Assembly: GCF_000247815.1 (NCBI RefSeq)
Contig: NC_021674.1
Span: 13,963,562-14,027,561 of the forward strand
Origin: Ficedula albicollis
Taxonomy: Eukaryota; Chordata; Aves; Passeriformes; Muscicapidae
DNA: 64,000 bases
Reading direction: 5' to 3'
Shown: in pieces, positions 1 through 12,917 of the stretch
How the letters are laid out: every line of letters starts with the position of its first letter
How positions within the stretch are numbered: the first letter of the stretch is position 1
Translations under genes and position numbers: made by a program
Notes under the pieces: model-generated
The model's input: the letters and a program-made list of their open reading frames with translations, nothing else
Database searches by the model: none
What the model was told of the DNA's origin: nothing

Positions 1-572
1 ATTTACTTTTGCAAAGCTTGTATTCAGATAGGAAAGAGGAGTACAGTCAAGTCTCCAAGTGCTGTTTCTTAAATGGTTTCTGACTGCTCTGGCATTGGGA
101 GTATCTGATACCTCATTACAACTTCAAACAAGCCTTTTCATGTATCCAAATTAATCCAAATATTTAGTGGGGACCCTGTTACTTATTAGACTGTGTGCTA
201 AGTAGGGAATGTAACAGTGAGTGTCTTTCTTTTTATTTCATTAATATTCTGGGATACTTCATCTGTGTCTTATTAAGCAGCATAGGTAGAATGCCTATGT
301 AGATATGGATGAGAAAGGAGATAAAAAGCACTCCAGCTGTTTCTAATGAATTTATCAAGATAAAGTGACACAGCTAAGTTATCTGGTGTTTTGCTATCCA
401 GTGATGGTTCAGCGAGTTTTGCAGAAAAGCTTCCTTTTCTCTTTTGCCTTTCCTAAGGCACTCAACTCAGAACTTAAGGAATTTTGTCCCTGGAGGATTT
501 GTCTCAGTCCATACAAAAATTATTATGTATGGTGGGCCTGCCAACATTGAAAGTCCCAAAGTCTTAGATGTA

Positions 573-900
573 GGAACACTGCATACAAAGAACACTTGTC
601 ACCTTTTGGGTATGATCTCAGACGATGAACAAACCCCTCTCCTCTCCCTGGAACACTGCACACAAAGAACACTTGTCACCTTTTGGGTATGATCTCAGAC
701 GATGGACAAACCCCTCTCCTCTCCCTGCTGTGAAGTGAGATCTTTTTTGACACATACTTGGGACAGGAAGAGTCTAAGTGACTGGCTGTGTGTGAGATCT
801 CAGACGATGAACAAACCCCTCTCCTCTCCCTGCTGTGAAGTGAGATCTTTTTTGACACATACTTGGGACAGGAAGAGTCTAAGTGACTGGCTGTGTGTGA
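573..900. repeat. Nested tandem duplications (77-bp and 105-bp units)
   Basis: A 77-bp unit occurs at 573-649 and 650-726. An overlapping 105-bp unit occurs at 691-795 and 796-900. The shared core, starting GATCTCAGACGATG and ending in a CTCTCC-rich stretch, is therefore present three times (614, 691, 796). Copies differ by only one or two bases, for example GATGAAC versus GATGGAC. The short reading frames here are by-products of the repeat. Confidence 0.93.
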
Positions 901-3460
901 GAAGGATGGTTATTCCTGCACTGAATCAAAAGAATGGAAGAAAGTTGTGAAGACAGTACCTAAAAAGCTTCCCATCTGATTGGACTGTGGACATTTTAAA
1001 TAACTGTATTTGCCTTGACAATTTGCCCATGGGAAAGAACACAAAGTAAAACATTGTTTTTGGAAGAACAAAATAGCCAGTGCTTGTACAATGCTGCTTT
1101 TGTTAGGAAATTATGCAGAGATATTAATATAAATAGATGTAACACCAAAAATGTGCTCGGAGTGACTGAATTTTTAATGGCTGCTCCTCACCATAAGGAT
1201 GGTTGCAGGTATCAAGGTCAGGGTTTAAGGAAGCTTTACATTCATCACATGCTGGACATTTCTCAAAGGCCCCTGTAAGTAAGCTGTGAGGAGCAAGGAA
1301 GTGCTTGTCTAAAAGTAGCATAGTGTCTTGCAAGATAATCAATACTAATAAAAGTATAGCTATTTGTAAAAATAAAGCAATCATCCTGGCTCTCTGTAAC
1401 CAAGATGGGATAACTTCATTCACTTGTGTTACTCATCTTGCACAGAGCACTTTTCACAGCATGCCTTTGACATTAATAGAAGCAATTTTAACTGTGCTGT
1501 CAAGCTTACTGCTGGCCTTTTTTGTGGTAACTCATCCCAAGAAGTTAAACTCTTCCCAGATGTGAACATAACTGCTCAGAGGCCTGAAGAGGACTTGTTT
1601 GTTGCCATTTGTGCTGGGCAGCAAACCCTTTTTCTCTGTGTGTGTATGTACTGTAGAGGAATCCAGAGCTTCAGCTTTGCTTTCCCCAGCTCTGGGTAAG
1701 CTTTAAGCAGGGAAGAGATCCTTTCTGCCAAGACTGCATTGCTTTGCCTGCTTTACCTGGGACATATCTTGTGTACTACTGCTACTTGCACCTTAATCTT
1801 CAACAGAATTGATTGTCAGGGACTTTACAAAATCAGTCAACACACACATGCAGCTGGTCTGAATAATCACAACTCTTGTGCCTCTCCAGCTTTGCCTCAG
1901 TGTAAATCAACTCAACCTAAATACACTGAAATAACTATAATAAGTGTAGACCATTAAATATCCCAAAATGACTAAAAGTCTTGGCGTTGCATTCCTTTTT
2001 CTAATTGGGAGTTTTGCCATCCTGTCTTTTTTTTATCCTGTTCTTCCATATCCAGATTCCTCCCACCCTATTCGAGCAGAGCTATTTAAAAGCACCTTGG
2101 AGCTTTATTTTTAACTGGCTGCACGTGTGACTTCAGAAGGAAGCTATCTGCTGTGCCGTGGGGGATGCAGCAGTACTACTGAGCACAGTGTGTGCTTTGT
2201 CCAGAAATGAAAAGGCTATCAGGGCTGAGACTAAACATGCCATGGCTTTGGAAAACTAACTCAGGGAGGAGGGAGAGTAAGCTTTACAAGCCCATTGTTT
2301 GACCACTTGTACAGTCTTTGAGATGCTTGGTTGCTTTGTTGTTTTTTGGGTTTTTTTCTCAATAGTTTTGTGTTTCCTTATCTCTCCTTATCAGCTGTTA
2401 GCTGCCTACGGGCACTGTGTGTAATTAATTAGCTAACCCAAGCAAGGTCCTCGGGGAAAAACAAATCCCACAGCAAATTTGCTGAGTGCCTGTGGGAGCA
2501 GCATCACAGCTCTGCCGGGGAAACAGGCATGTTGTTATCTGTGCCATGGTGTTGTGGCCACTCTGCAAGTGAAAAACTGACAGGGCATTAGGGGTGTGAT
2601 CTTAAAATGCTTCCCTGCCGCTTTCTGTGGCTGGGGGGCATTATTACACTGAGTAAGTGTCAACTAAGTTTAGAGTAGGGATGCAATCAGTACTATTAAT
2701 TATCCTTTTAATCTAATTCCAAAAAGAAAAGGAAATTGATTTTTATGGGAGGCCACTGATAAAGATTAAGGAGTGATTTTTCATCAGCTGCTGTACTTAT
2801 TGCCTTTTAGATTCAGACCTGCAAAGCAGATGGACATCACTAATAACTTCATCATCACAGTTCTAACTGTATGTACTTTTACTGTACAATGCTTTATTTA
2901 ATAGCTCACAAACCAACATATTTTCTTTCTCACCGATGGTCTTTACATAACTCACAGACCTGAAGATTCCCAAGTAGCCTTTCCTCCCAGATTAACCTTA
3001 CATTTTTTGTCTTCTTCATGAAATGAGTATTGCCTAGATTTCCCTTGGAATACTCACCTTTACCAGCTTTTATTATCCCACAAGAGGAATTAAACCAGCT
3101 GCACTGTCTAGATAACTTCTTTCTCAAGCATTTGAAAGGGATGAGCGGCTGACTTAAGCACATTAGGTGGATGCAGTGATCAGATGCTTCAATCCAGATT
3201 GTGCATGTTAGCAAGGGATTAAGGTCTTTCTCTCATAAGTCCATTTACATGTGTGTGAAGTAGGGCCTCTCAGACACACAAATCCATGGATCATGTCTCA
3301 GTTGAACAAATGAATTGCAAAGCTCATCCTCCCTTATTCGAGTGGGAAAGCCCGCACTTTCAGGGTCCACTCTTTGAAATGAATCAGTACTTGCATGAAT
3401 AGTCATTATTAGAAAAATATTCAGCTTGGCTTTGGTTTCCTCTTAAAATAATACCATATG

Positions 3461-3752
3461 TCTCTGAAAAGATGAGACAACAGCATGGTGGGAGATGTTT
3501 TTTTGTCACTGCTTGTGCTGTTCCTCATAATCCTGCTTGTATCTCTCTGAAAAGATGAGACAACAGCATGGTGGAAGATGTTTTTTTGCCACTGCTTGTG
3601 CTGTTCCTCATAATCCTGCTTTACTCAGCCTTACAAAGTCCCTACTTCAAGATCCCATGGAACTGAGGTGACTAATACAAATCTATTTACTCAGCCTTAC
3701 AAAGGCCCTACTTCAAGATCCCATGGAACTGAGGTGACTAATACAAATCTAT
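3461..3752. repeat. Two adjacent tandem duplications (83-bp and 66-bp units)
   Basis: The first unit starts TCTCTGAAAAGATGAGACAA at 3461 and again at 3544, a period of 83 bp. The second starts TTACTCAGCCTTACAAAG at 3621 and again at 3687, a period of 66 bp. Copies are nearly identical, with only a few substitutions (GGGAG/GGAAG, TGTCACT/TGCCACT, AGTCCC/GGCCC). The two duplications lie end to end. Confidence 0.93.
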
Positions 3753-4412
3753 CCCCATTCTTAAATTAAAGCCTTGTAAGTATTGAAAATAGCTTAGCAG
3801 CATGATATGCATGCTCTCTAAAGACTTTAAAACCTAAAAGCAAATAAACCCAAGCTTTTTGCATTTAGCTTGATGATTTTTGAAGCCTGATGTTTTAGCA
3901 TCCAGTTTATGACTTTTGTACTCCTCTCTGCCTGCTGTTGGGAAAGGGGAAGCATTGTTTCTTCTGAAAGCACCTACAACCTATTTAATAGATTCCAGAG
4001 ATTTTCCACCTAGGCAACTGAGCTGGAGAAATACTTTAATGTTCACATACATCTGCATATGCCCCTTCCCAGTCAGATGTTCACTAGAACCAGACCCTAG
4101 TCACAGTGAAGTCATATGACAGTGTGGACCCATTTCAGTGAGTTGGAGGCTTACAAATGTTCTTCATAAATTTAAATTAAATCACATTTAGCTTTAAGGA
4201 ATCTCATGATTCATTCAAGTGAGAATTAGGACAGAAGTTTAGGGCCAAAGTGACACAGATCAATTGGTTTGCACCATCTGGGATTAGGTCTGCAGTATCT
4301 TTTTGTCTCCTATTACAGCATGAAAAGCAAAATAGTCCTTCACTGTTGTATGGCCTAATCAAGAAAAACAAAAAAAAAACCTCACCAGGATGCAGGATCT
4401 TGTTGGTTTGTG

Positions 4413-4460
4413 CATTTAATCAAGAGCACATTTAATCAAGAGTGCATTTAATGAAGAGCA
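4413..4460. repeat. Three 16-bp tandem repeats
   Basis: The unit CATTTAATCAAGAGCA occurs three times in a row at 4413, 4429 and 4445. The second copy ends in TG, and the third has TAATG for TAATC. It is a minor minisatellite with no evident function. Confidence 0.85.
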
Positions 4461-7400
4461 CAAATGGGTCATAGAATCATTTTGTCTTCCCCTGATGTAA
4501 AGCAAAAATTCATCTGTTGCTTGTGCTGGAACCTCCAGCACATCTCCAAAGCAAGAAGCAAAACCAAAGAAACAACCAAAAAGATTTACAGAGAATAAAT
4601 TAATTTTCACTGTAGATCTTTGTTTGACAAAATGCACATTGCTGCAGAGGATTAGAAGATGATAGCATCAGTCTATTAGCTTGGAGATTAAAGTAAAAAT
4701 GTTCTTCAAAATCCTATCACATTTATTCCTTTGGAACCAAAGTTGTTGATTTAGCATTATGGTCACTGAATCTTTTTGGCTTTTTATTTTATTTCCCTTT
4801 GGTCTTTAAGTTATAAAGTTTATGGTATCTGCTTGCTATAGCTCATTTTAACATCAAGAATTTGTAATTTACATGAGGCAGGGAAGATAATTCTACAATG
4901 CACACACTTTTCTGATTAACTGTGTGTGACTTAAGTAGCTCTAAGAAATGGTTTTTAACGAGTGCTTTGAAAGACCTACATTCAGCCAGGCTTTATGATG
5001 CAGAATTTTATTTTTTTTTTTAACCAGTCTAATTTCTGATGATCAGTGCAGTTCTTTGTTGTGCAAGGTTATTGCCATGGCAGGGGGATGCCTTTGCCAA
5101 GGAAGGGGGCTGGGAGGAGGGGGCACCAAAGCAGCGTGGGAGCAAGTTCTGGTGGAAAATTTATGCCGAAGAGCACCTTATTAATTGTTCAAGTAAATCC
5201 TGTGGGACCAGGGTCTGAGAATTCATTTGAAGAATATGTAAAATACACCATTCTGAACACAAATGGCTAACCTCACAAGCACAGTGAGGTTACAGTGGCT
5301 TTACTTCACAGGTTTTATTTGCACTTTTTTTCAGAGACAATTAGCAGAAATGACCTGTATAGGTCCACTTTTTTTTTATCTTCTAATTTAACAAGTCTTT
5401 TTAATCACCCTTACCTTGAGCATCAGATATTCGAATAATGATATCCAGTTCTCCATCCTTTCATGATGAGGTCAGTCTCTTTCCTATCACTGGAATCGTG
5501 TGGGGCTGGATGAAAGAACATTAATTTTTCTCAAGATTTTTTTTCCTTCATGTCTTATACTCTGCCTGTCTGAACTACTTCAGCCAGAGAAGACTCTATT
5601 TTAAGAAAAGATCAATAAATCTTGTCATAACTGGAAATGTTAGAGGGTTATTCAGGAACATTTTAGCAGTACTTGCTAATTTCTGTTCTTTGCATCATGT
5701 CCCCTGTAGGCTTTGAGATTAATTTGTCACTATGACATTTCTGTGATTCTGGACACAGCCATACAGAGACAAGGTGCATTTCTATTGTTTGTTCTTCATA
5801 GTGGTATAAAGTACAAGTCATCTGTGTCAGTGGCTTCATACTAACCAAGATGCCACTGTTTTAAACATCAGATTTAGATGTTCCTATGTAAATAAACAAA
5901 TCTACAGGAGATATCTCTGTCCATGTCCTGACAGGTCTACCTTTAGCTAGCAACATTTTTAGTAGCTTCATACTAGAGGAGTTTATTCACATCCATTCAT
6001 GGGACAAACAAAAATATTATATAATAAAGAGATATGTAAAACAAAAGTGAGAAATGGAAAAAGGATGTGGGAATTTTGCATGTTCAGTCCAGAGAAACAC
6101 AAAAAGTATGAGTGTGATTGTAAAACTGGAGAAGACAGATTCAGTCCCTACCAAAAAAACTCTTCAATAATCGCTTTCAACAGATATTTAAGTCAAGATT
6201 TAGAAACCTCTTCTGGACATCAGGGCATGTATTGAAGCAATGGGCCAGACTTAAATCTATCCTTTTACATAGTGAATAACAGTAGTTAATATTGCCATTT
6301 TTCTATTTCCAACTATGTATATTGCCTTCACCCAATGCAGGATAACCATGTGACCATCTGGGGCTTATTTCCTTTTTCCATGCTTCCTGCTGTGTCATTT
6401 GTTAAGTTTTTGGTGGCTCCAACACTGGAGTCCTTTCTAGGACTTTTTCATGCCTCGTGTTGGGCACCTGCTCCGGGTTTTCCACACTGTTCACTGAATG
6501 TTTCGGCCTTTCAGTACTTTCCTTGCTGGTACCTAAGTGCCAACATAAATTTTTAGGACCAAATATTGAATCTCTCTCTTATGTACACGTTTTTTAAATG
6601 AAGTCTTTCTTTACTTGCTTCTCTTGACATGAAACATGCTTTAGCAAAGGTGGGCTGTATCCATTTATTTGACTCTAAAATAATGCCAAAAACAAAACCT
6701 AGGAAGTGCTTTCCATTTATTTTCCCCATGTACCTCAGAAAGAATTGGTACTGAACAGCCAGTATCTCATGTTAAGTAGAGATTGATTCTTGGAGACTAA
6801 TTGGTGAGATTTATAGACAGTAGAGAATTTGGCTAGTTATAATAGATTCATTATATAGTTGATAATTCAACGAGTAACTGATTCTAATTTTGACTTTTAG
6901 TTATGCCTATAAGTCTGACTTTATATAGCTTATTCAGAGATGTTTAAAAATAATTAACCTTAATTTTTTTAAAAGTGGAATATGAGATTTTAGCTATTAA
7001 ACTTCAATTCTGTTGTAACTGCTTCAGGGCATTAGACACATGGATCCTGAATTCTAGCACCTTATTAACACAGGATACCAGGGTCTTCAACAAAGAAATT
7101 CAAGGTCTGATCTTTAGTTCTATGCAGATGTGGCTTTTCTCATATCAGTAACCTGTGAATGAAATTTCCCTCTTTTCATTACTTTCTGTATCAGACTGCA
7201 ATTTCTTGTTGTGGTGAAGCACGGCATAGGCCAGTGTTTAATTAAAAATTGCAAATGTCCCGATGACCTGTGCCTGCACAGAAAGGATTCATTTTAGCAC
7301 ATTGACATAAAAAAGGGATAGGTGGTTTTTCAGACAAAGCCCTTTTTCTAGGGCTCGGAAATTAGGCGTGCATTTCTACAAAGTAGAGTTTGAGAGAGAT

Positions 7401-9169
7401 TTCAAAGCAGATCAAAGTTAAAGGGTTTCCTGATGGTTCAGCTTTGTAGCACTAAGCCTGCTGGGTGTTCTGCAAGGATCCATTGTACCCATCCACTCTG
7501 AAGCACAGCCACAGCTTTGCATGCATTACACCAGCCCTGTTTGCAGTCAGGGTTTTACAAATTGCCTAATCCAGGTTAGGCCTTTTCTGGAAGCTCTTTT
7601 ATCCTTCTAACATTTGCATAATGATCTCAATACTGTAATTCTTGTGTGACAGTGTGTTGAAGCTTTTTCTGATTTACATTAATGATAGTACAAGAATAAT
7701 GAAATACCAAGTTGACTTCATTGTCTTTCACAACTGAAAATACCATAAAGTTCAATGTTTAAAAAAAAGCGTGGAACCAAGTTCACTCCTGGTGTAATCA
7801 CAGTGACATCTCCAGAACTAGGTGAGGTGTGCATTGACTTTGTCCTGCTTAAGTAAATATTAACTCATGGTGGGGTAGATTCTATTAAAGACGTACAATT
7901 TTAAAATGTGAACTTGTCACATTGGTACTCTGACAGAATAATATTTTTTCCCCTAAAATTTTGATTAAAACCTGGTAATTTCCCATGAAAATTCTCAGCT
8001 AATCATCTGAAATAAAACATAGATGAGGATTGCATAAATACTTTATGTGAATGGTAAGGAAGTAAGTCTCTAGTTATGAGGCATTATGTTAAAATTTGCA
8101 GGACTGCACAGCAGGTAATAGCAGGCTGAGTTTCCATTTCTGTCCTCCTGCAGGCCTTACAATGAGACAGCATATGAGCTGAAAGGTGATTCTAAACAGC
8201 CATTCATGACCAGTTCTGAGATGATGAAAATTAGGGGTGGTCTGGCAGATATGTTCACTGGAAAAAAAGACTTCCATGGTAACGCAGAAAAAAATTAATC
8301 TCCATTTCCATGAGAAACTGAATCACAGGGTGTGATGTATGTATGTAACATGTTCATATGTGCAACTTGGTTGAGTGGGGTTTTATAAAATAAGAGAAGA
8401 TACTTTTTAACAGCTGTCTCTCAATGCAACCAATATTATCTGATGTCTTGTGATGAGCAGGTCATGTTAATATATGCATTTGTTCATGCAAGATTCTTAT
8501 CAAAGATTAAATGTGTGAAAGAAAACAATATCCAGATAACACCTTATTTCTCTGAGGAGCAGTAGAAACCCCATATATCATTTGCTGAGTGTCATTAGAA
8601 GTCTTTTAGTCCTTTTTGTTTATTGCAATTAAAGGATATGACTCCAGGTTAACGAAAAGGCTTACATGGTATTTCAAATGGGTTTTCTTCATAAAGCATA
8701 TTCTGTGACCTTTAAAAATGGTAAAAATGTTGTCCTGGCGCATGTGTGATTGACTATTCCAAAGCCCAAATTTGTGGAACATTATGAACTAATTAGAAGA
8801 GAGACTGTGAGAAGCCATAAAGTTATTAAAGTTGCAATGATGGGAGACAGCAGCTGACTCCTTAAATTATCTCTGCAGCAGGTTAAGGAATTTTCCTGCA
8901 TGAGCATGGATGGACCACTTTACAGCCTTGAGTAAGCACCTGATCCCAGTCTGGCTCCACAGGGGTGCTTCATCCTGTGCTTGAGCATCACTCACAAGAG
9001 CAGTTGAGATGAGGAGGATGCTGCTCCCTCTCAGCAAACAGAGAAGCTGCAAGTCTGGATTTCTTCCTGAAGCAAATGAGAAACAGCAACTACTGAGGGA
9101 TGTTTTTTCCCCTGAGGAGCCCCAGTTCTGTGCTGTAATTTTGGATGTTACAGCTGTATTTAGATGCCA

Positions 9170-9305
9170 AAGCCTTCAGCCCAGAGACCAGCCCTGTGCC
9201 TGTGAGAAAGGCCTCTCCTGTGCTGGCAAGGCTACTGCACAGTCCTGTTAAAGCCTTCAGCCCAGAGACCAGCCCTGTGCTGGCAAGGCTACTGCACAGT
9301 CCTGT
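9170..9305. repeat. Short tandem duplication just upstream of exon 2
   Basis: A block starting AAGCCTTCAGCCCAGAGACC at 9170 recurs at 9251. The second copy lacks an internal stretch of about 25 bp (CTGTGAGAAAGG and following bases). The second copy ends about 43 bp before the exon 2 acceptor, so it occupies the region where a branch point would lie. Confidence 0.9.
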
Positions 9306-9347
9306 GTTGTGAACAGTGAATAATCACCCCATTTTCTCTATTTTCAG

Positions 9348-9419
9348 GAGATTTGTCCTCACCAAGATGAGAGTCATTCCCAAAGGAGCTTTTGCAGGAC
9401 TTGTTGACCTAGAGAAAAT
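9348..9419 (+). CDS. FSHR: FSHR exon 2 (leucine-rich repeat)
   Basis: This exon encodes 23 complete residues starting [15 protein letters not shown], which correspond to the human segment RFVLTKLRVIQKGAF at the start of the LRR ectodomain. The first base completes a codon (Leu by homology) begun in exon 1, and the last two bases, AT, start an Ile codon finished in exon 3. The exon is 72 bp, as in mammals. The acceptor is TTTTCAG; the donor is GTACGT. This is the only internal exon whose donor does not make an immediate stop when read through: the frame stays open to a TGA at 9478-9480. Confidence 0.95.
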
Positions 9420-11206
9420 GTACGTATTTTGTCAATATTTACTAGGAAACAACTATTTTACTCCAAGCAGCACTTCCTGATTGCAGCTCCTTTTACAGAC
9501 TGTGAGCAAGTCCCTGTCACTGAGCTTCATATCATTTTATCTTTCTGTTGAAAGCAAAAATAGACTGCTTTTTCATTGACACCTTCCAGAAAAATGTTGT
9601 CATAAATACATTTTCATATCAGCAATCAGACAGGCTTCAGTCAAAGGGCTGGTTGAGCATGGAGTGTCATTGCAGTAAATAAATACAGTGCCATAGGAAA
9701 CAGATTATTTTGTGAGTTTTGGAATGAAACAGAGGAAAGACCTCCTGTTATGCTAATTCCTGGTCAGCTAATTCTCTTTTCACTAAGGAATAAATAGGAT
9801 TGTTTCGTGCATGCTCAGAGGCAGCTGGCAGGAAGTGTGAGAGGAGTTTCTTACCGGCAATAGATCCAAAAATCTTAGTACTGTTTGGAGTGTAAGCAGC
9901 TCATTTCTGTGAATTTTAGTGATCAGCCTGGAGATACAGTTATGAGCACCTTTGATGAACAGATGTATCTTACATTCATTAGTACACTATTGTGGAGGTA
10001 TTGCAGCTCCACCACTGGAAGGGAAAACCCATAGTAATGTGTTCCCTACTTCTCTTTAACAACAGATAATCTATGGCTTAGCTGGTGCTTGCACCAGAAA
10101 TTAAAACCCTCACTGTCCGACCTGAACTATTCTGCCTCGTGTATGAGTTTTCTAAAATATTTCATATATGGGCAAATCACATTTTGCTTAGAAACAGAAC
10201 AGCACTCACACCCTGATAGGAGAGGATCACAAACAGGCTGTTCACCCAAGAGCAGTCTGAGTGGGAGTGGGGAAATGTACTTAAGATGTAGTATCTTTTT
10301 CAGTACTATGTGTGTAATGGGAAAACACCAAAGGACATTTCTCTGCATCATTTCTACCCTTCTCCCTCTTACTCTTGCATGAATAAGGGATTTAGCAGGA
10401 AGGTGGTGAGGGCTCCTTTTAGCCTGGTCCTTGTGGAAAATCATTGAGTGCTTTGGACTGTGAAGATGGTTGGAAAGTGCATTGTGAACTGCTTCTGTTA
10501 TCTTTAATTACTCAGAAACCATATGTCAGATGCGTATGAAGGCATTGAATGGGATGTTTCTTAGTGGTAATTTATTGTTAACCTAAAAATATATATGAAA
10601 ACGGGCTCAATTTGAAAATACATCCATCTACTAGTATTACATGAAGGAGAAATGGGGACAGTCAGTTTATAGCAAAACATCCTTGAAAATGAAAGTGTGA
10701 TAAATATGTAAATGAGACCAATCAACATCAACAAAACTGTGGTATTTGCAGATAATATAGCAAACAGATAAAATTTGAGATAGCTCACAAATCCTAAACC
10801 TAACCCATAAAACATTCATCAGAAATTCATGATAATGTATGGATAAAAAAAGTGGGTAAGCAAATAATAGATTTGCATATAAAAACACAGCCTTTGTATG
10901 AAAGCCTTTTTACTCTTGCAAGATCATGCACAGCAAGAAAGATTAAGCAAACTGTAGGCTATTTAAGGAAAACAGCTATTAATGATGTGATACCTCCATA
11001 TGGTAAAATGTGGATGGCCTGATGTATACAAATTAGACACTTCAATGTAGTGTATGTGTGTTCTCCCCTAGAACTGAGTAGGCTAAAAATGAAGAGTTTC
11101 CTGAATGTGCTACTGAAGAAAAACAGTATCTTCTGCAGTCCAGCTTAGCTGTACTCGTGATTTTCATCATTAATACATCATTCCTAAGTGCGTTTCTGAG
11201 AACAAG

Positions 11207-11928
11207 TGTTCTGGTTTGAAGGACAGGTGTCTGACAATAAAGGCAGAAGCTTCTCTTTGAAATGGAGAATATAAACCCCCTTTGTCCAAATTATTATTAT
11301 AATTTTGAATTAAGGGGCTCTCAGGCAAAGATATGGGTATTAGGAATAACAATTATTTACTAGGAAAATTAAAATAGAAATACAGTATTACACTGAACAA
11401 CCCCAAAACACTGACAGAGTCAGAATACAACCTGACACCCTGTCAGCCAGTCAGGGTGTTGGTAGCAGTCCCGTTAAATGGTGGCTGCATCCTCCTGCAG
11501 TGGCAGATGTGGTTCAGCTGAAGCAGTGCTCCTGTAGAAGGTGCAGTTTTCCTCTGAAGGTCCAGGGATTATGTGGAAAGATCCAGTTTTCCTCTGGAAT
11601 CCAGTGGAAAGACGGTATCTTATTGTCCAAAATCTCAATTTTTTTTTTATCTAGGTAGGAAAGGCTTGGCTCTTCCCCCTGGCTGGAGCATCTCCCAGTG
11701 GGATGATGTAATTTTATCAGTCATACAGTGGGACTGAATGTCCCAGCAGCAGATGATATCTTCCTGGAGGGAGGATGGGTTGTGGAAAAGATAAAGATGA
11801 TTGCCCTATCTAGTCTTAAAGATGGCCCATTAGCAGATAGTATGTGCCATGGAGATAAGGAATCACTGCCCCACCTGGTTTTAACAGATGGTGATGGAAT
11901 ACACATTCCTGGCCACGTCAACCCAACA
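11207..11928 (-). mobile_element. ERV-type LTR, probably solo
   Basis: Read on the minus strand, the element begins TGTTGGGTTGACG and ends AAACCAGAACA, giving TGTT...AACA termini. Its 3' part (plus coordinates 11207 to about 11350) matches the 3' part of the LTR at 34355-35840, including the shared strings GGACAGGT and AATAAAGGCAGAAG. A duplicated CAGTTTTCCTCTG motif lies at 11540-11600. No retroviral coding region adjoins it. A clean target-site duplication is not visible: ACAAG lies on the left and AAACA on the right. The family resembles passerine LTRs from memory, and I give no family name. Confidence 0.7.
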
Positions 11929-12029
11929 AAACAGGGTAGGTGTTAAAGCTCGGAATTTGGAGGGAAATGGTGATCTTTGGAATCATCCATAGGGGATGAG
12001 GCAGTTGATTACAAGTTGGAAATGTGATG

Positions 12030-12917
12030 GTCAGAGGCTGTCTTAGTCATAGCAGACTTTGGCCTATTTAGGACACTGGTTCAGAGAGTCCTTTGGGAAA
12101 GAGTCCTTAATCACAAAACAGTTCAGAAAAGCTGGACATACTTCAAGAAGGAGATCTTAAAGGCACAGAAGTAGGGTCCTTATGTGCTGATAGATGAGCT
12201 TTTGGGGAAGAAGACCAACCTGGCTAACAAAGAGATTTCTCAGGAATCCAGGGGAAAAATAGAGTTTATGACCTTTGGAAAGGTCAGGCAACTCAGGAAG
12301 AATACAAGGATGTCATTAGGTTATGTGGAGAGAAAATTAGAAAGGCAAAAGCTCAGTTAGAATCCAATCTGGACACTGCTCTGAAAAAGGGCTAAAAGGG
12401 GTTTTATAAATATATTAACAACAAAAGAAGGGCCAAGGAACATCTCATTCCTTTAGTGGACCCAGGGGGGAAACATTGACCCCAAGGATGAGGAAAACAC
12501 TGAGGTACTTAATGCTTTCTTTGCTTCAGCCTTTAACAGAAAGACTGGCTATCCTTAGAACATCTCCTGAAAGGAGGCTGTAGCCAGCTGGGGCTCGCCC
12601 TTTTCTCCCAGGCAAATAGGACAAGAGGAAATGGCCTCAAGCTGTGCCATGGGAGGTCAAGCTTGGACCAGGGAGAATTTCAGTTTTTCCAGAAAGGGTT
12701 TTAAGGCATTGGAACAGGTTGCCCACGGAAGTGGTGGAATCACAATCTCTGAAGTTGTTCAAGACACAACTGGACATCACAGGTTTACTTGGCATGGTGG
12801 TGTTTGATCAAAGGTGGGACTTGATAATTTTGGAGGTCTCAGTGATCCTTGAGGGACCTCTGAACTCAGAATATCTCATAAACTGTCTTTTCCAACCTTA
12901 ATGATTCTATGATTCTA
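12030..12917 (+). mobile_element. CR1 LINE fragment, internally deleted
   Basis: The left part resembles CR1 ORF2 sequence lying between the endonuclease and reverse transcriptase domains. Broken frames read RKAKAQLESN, YINNKRRAKEHL and, in another frame, NAFFASAFNRKTG. Near 12555 it passes directly into the CR1 3' end (FSQANRTRGNGLK-type frame, then GGAACAGGTTGCCC) and finishes TGATTCTATGATTCTA at 12917. The reverse transcriptase domain is therefore missing. Stops and frameshifts make it non-functional. The 5' limit is approximate. Confidence 0.8.

Larger units (their letters stand above)
1..9347 (+). other. FSHR: FSHR intron 1, 3' portion
   Basis: This is non-coding intron sequence, AT-rich and without a supportable gene on either strand. 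I looked for the cysteine-rich N-terminal exon 1 (a CxCS...CQES-like reading frame followed by a donor) and did not find it. The stretch holds three clusters of short tandem duplications (573-900, 3461-3752, 9170-9305) and a threefold 16-bp repeat (4413-4460), all listed separately. The remaining segments, 901-3460, 3753-4412 and 4461-9169, show nothing I can name. The acceptor is a pyrimidine-rich tract ending in TTTTCAG at 9341-9347. Confidence 0.85.

Noticed and set aside
4466..4480. TCATAGAATCATTTT resembling an antisense CR1 3' end
   Set aside because: The sequence beyond the first few bases does not match a CR1 tail.
1..9347. Search for FSHR exon 1
   Set aside because: No signal peptide with the N-terminal cysteine cluster followed by a phase-2 donor was found, so exon 1 is placed upstream of the window.
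11202..11933. Target-site duplication around the LTR at 11207-11928
   Set aside because: The flanks ACAAG and AAACA do not match; they may have mutated, but I cannot claim a duplication.
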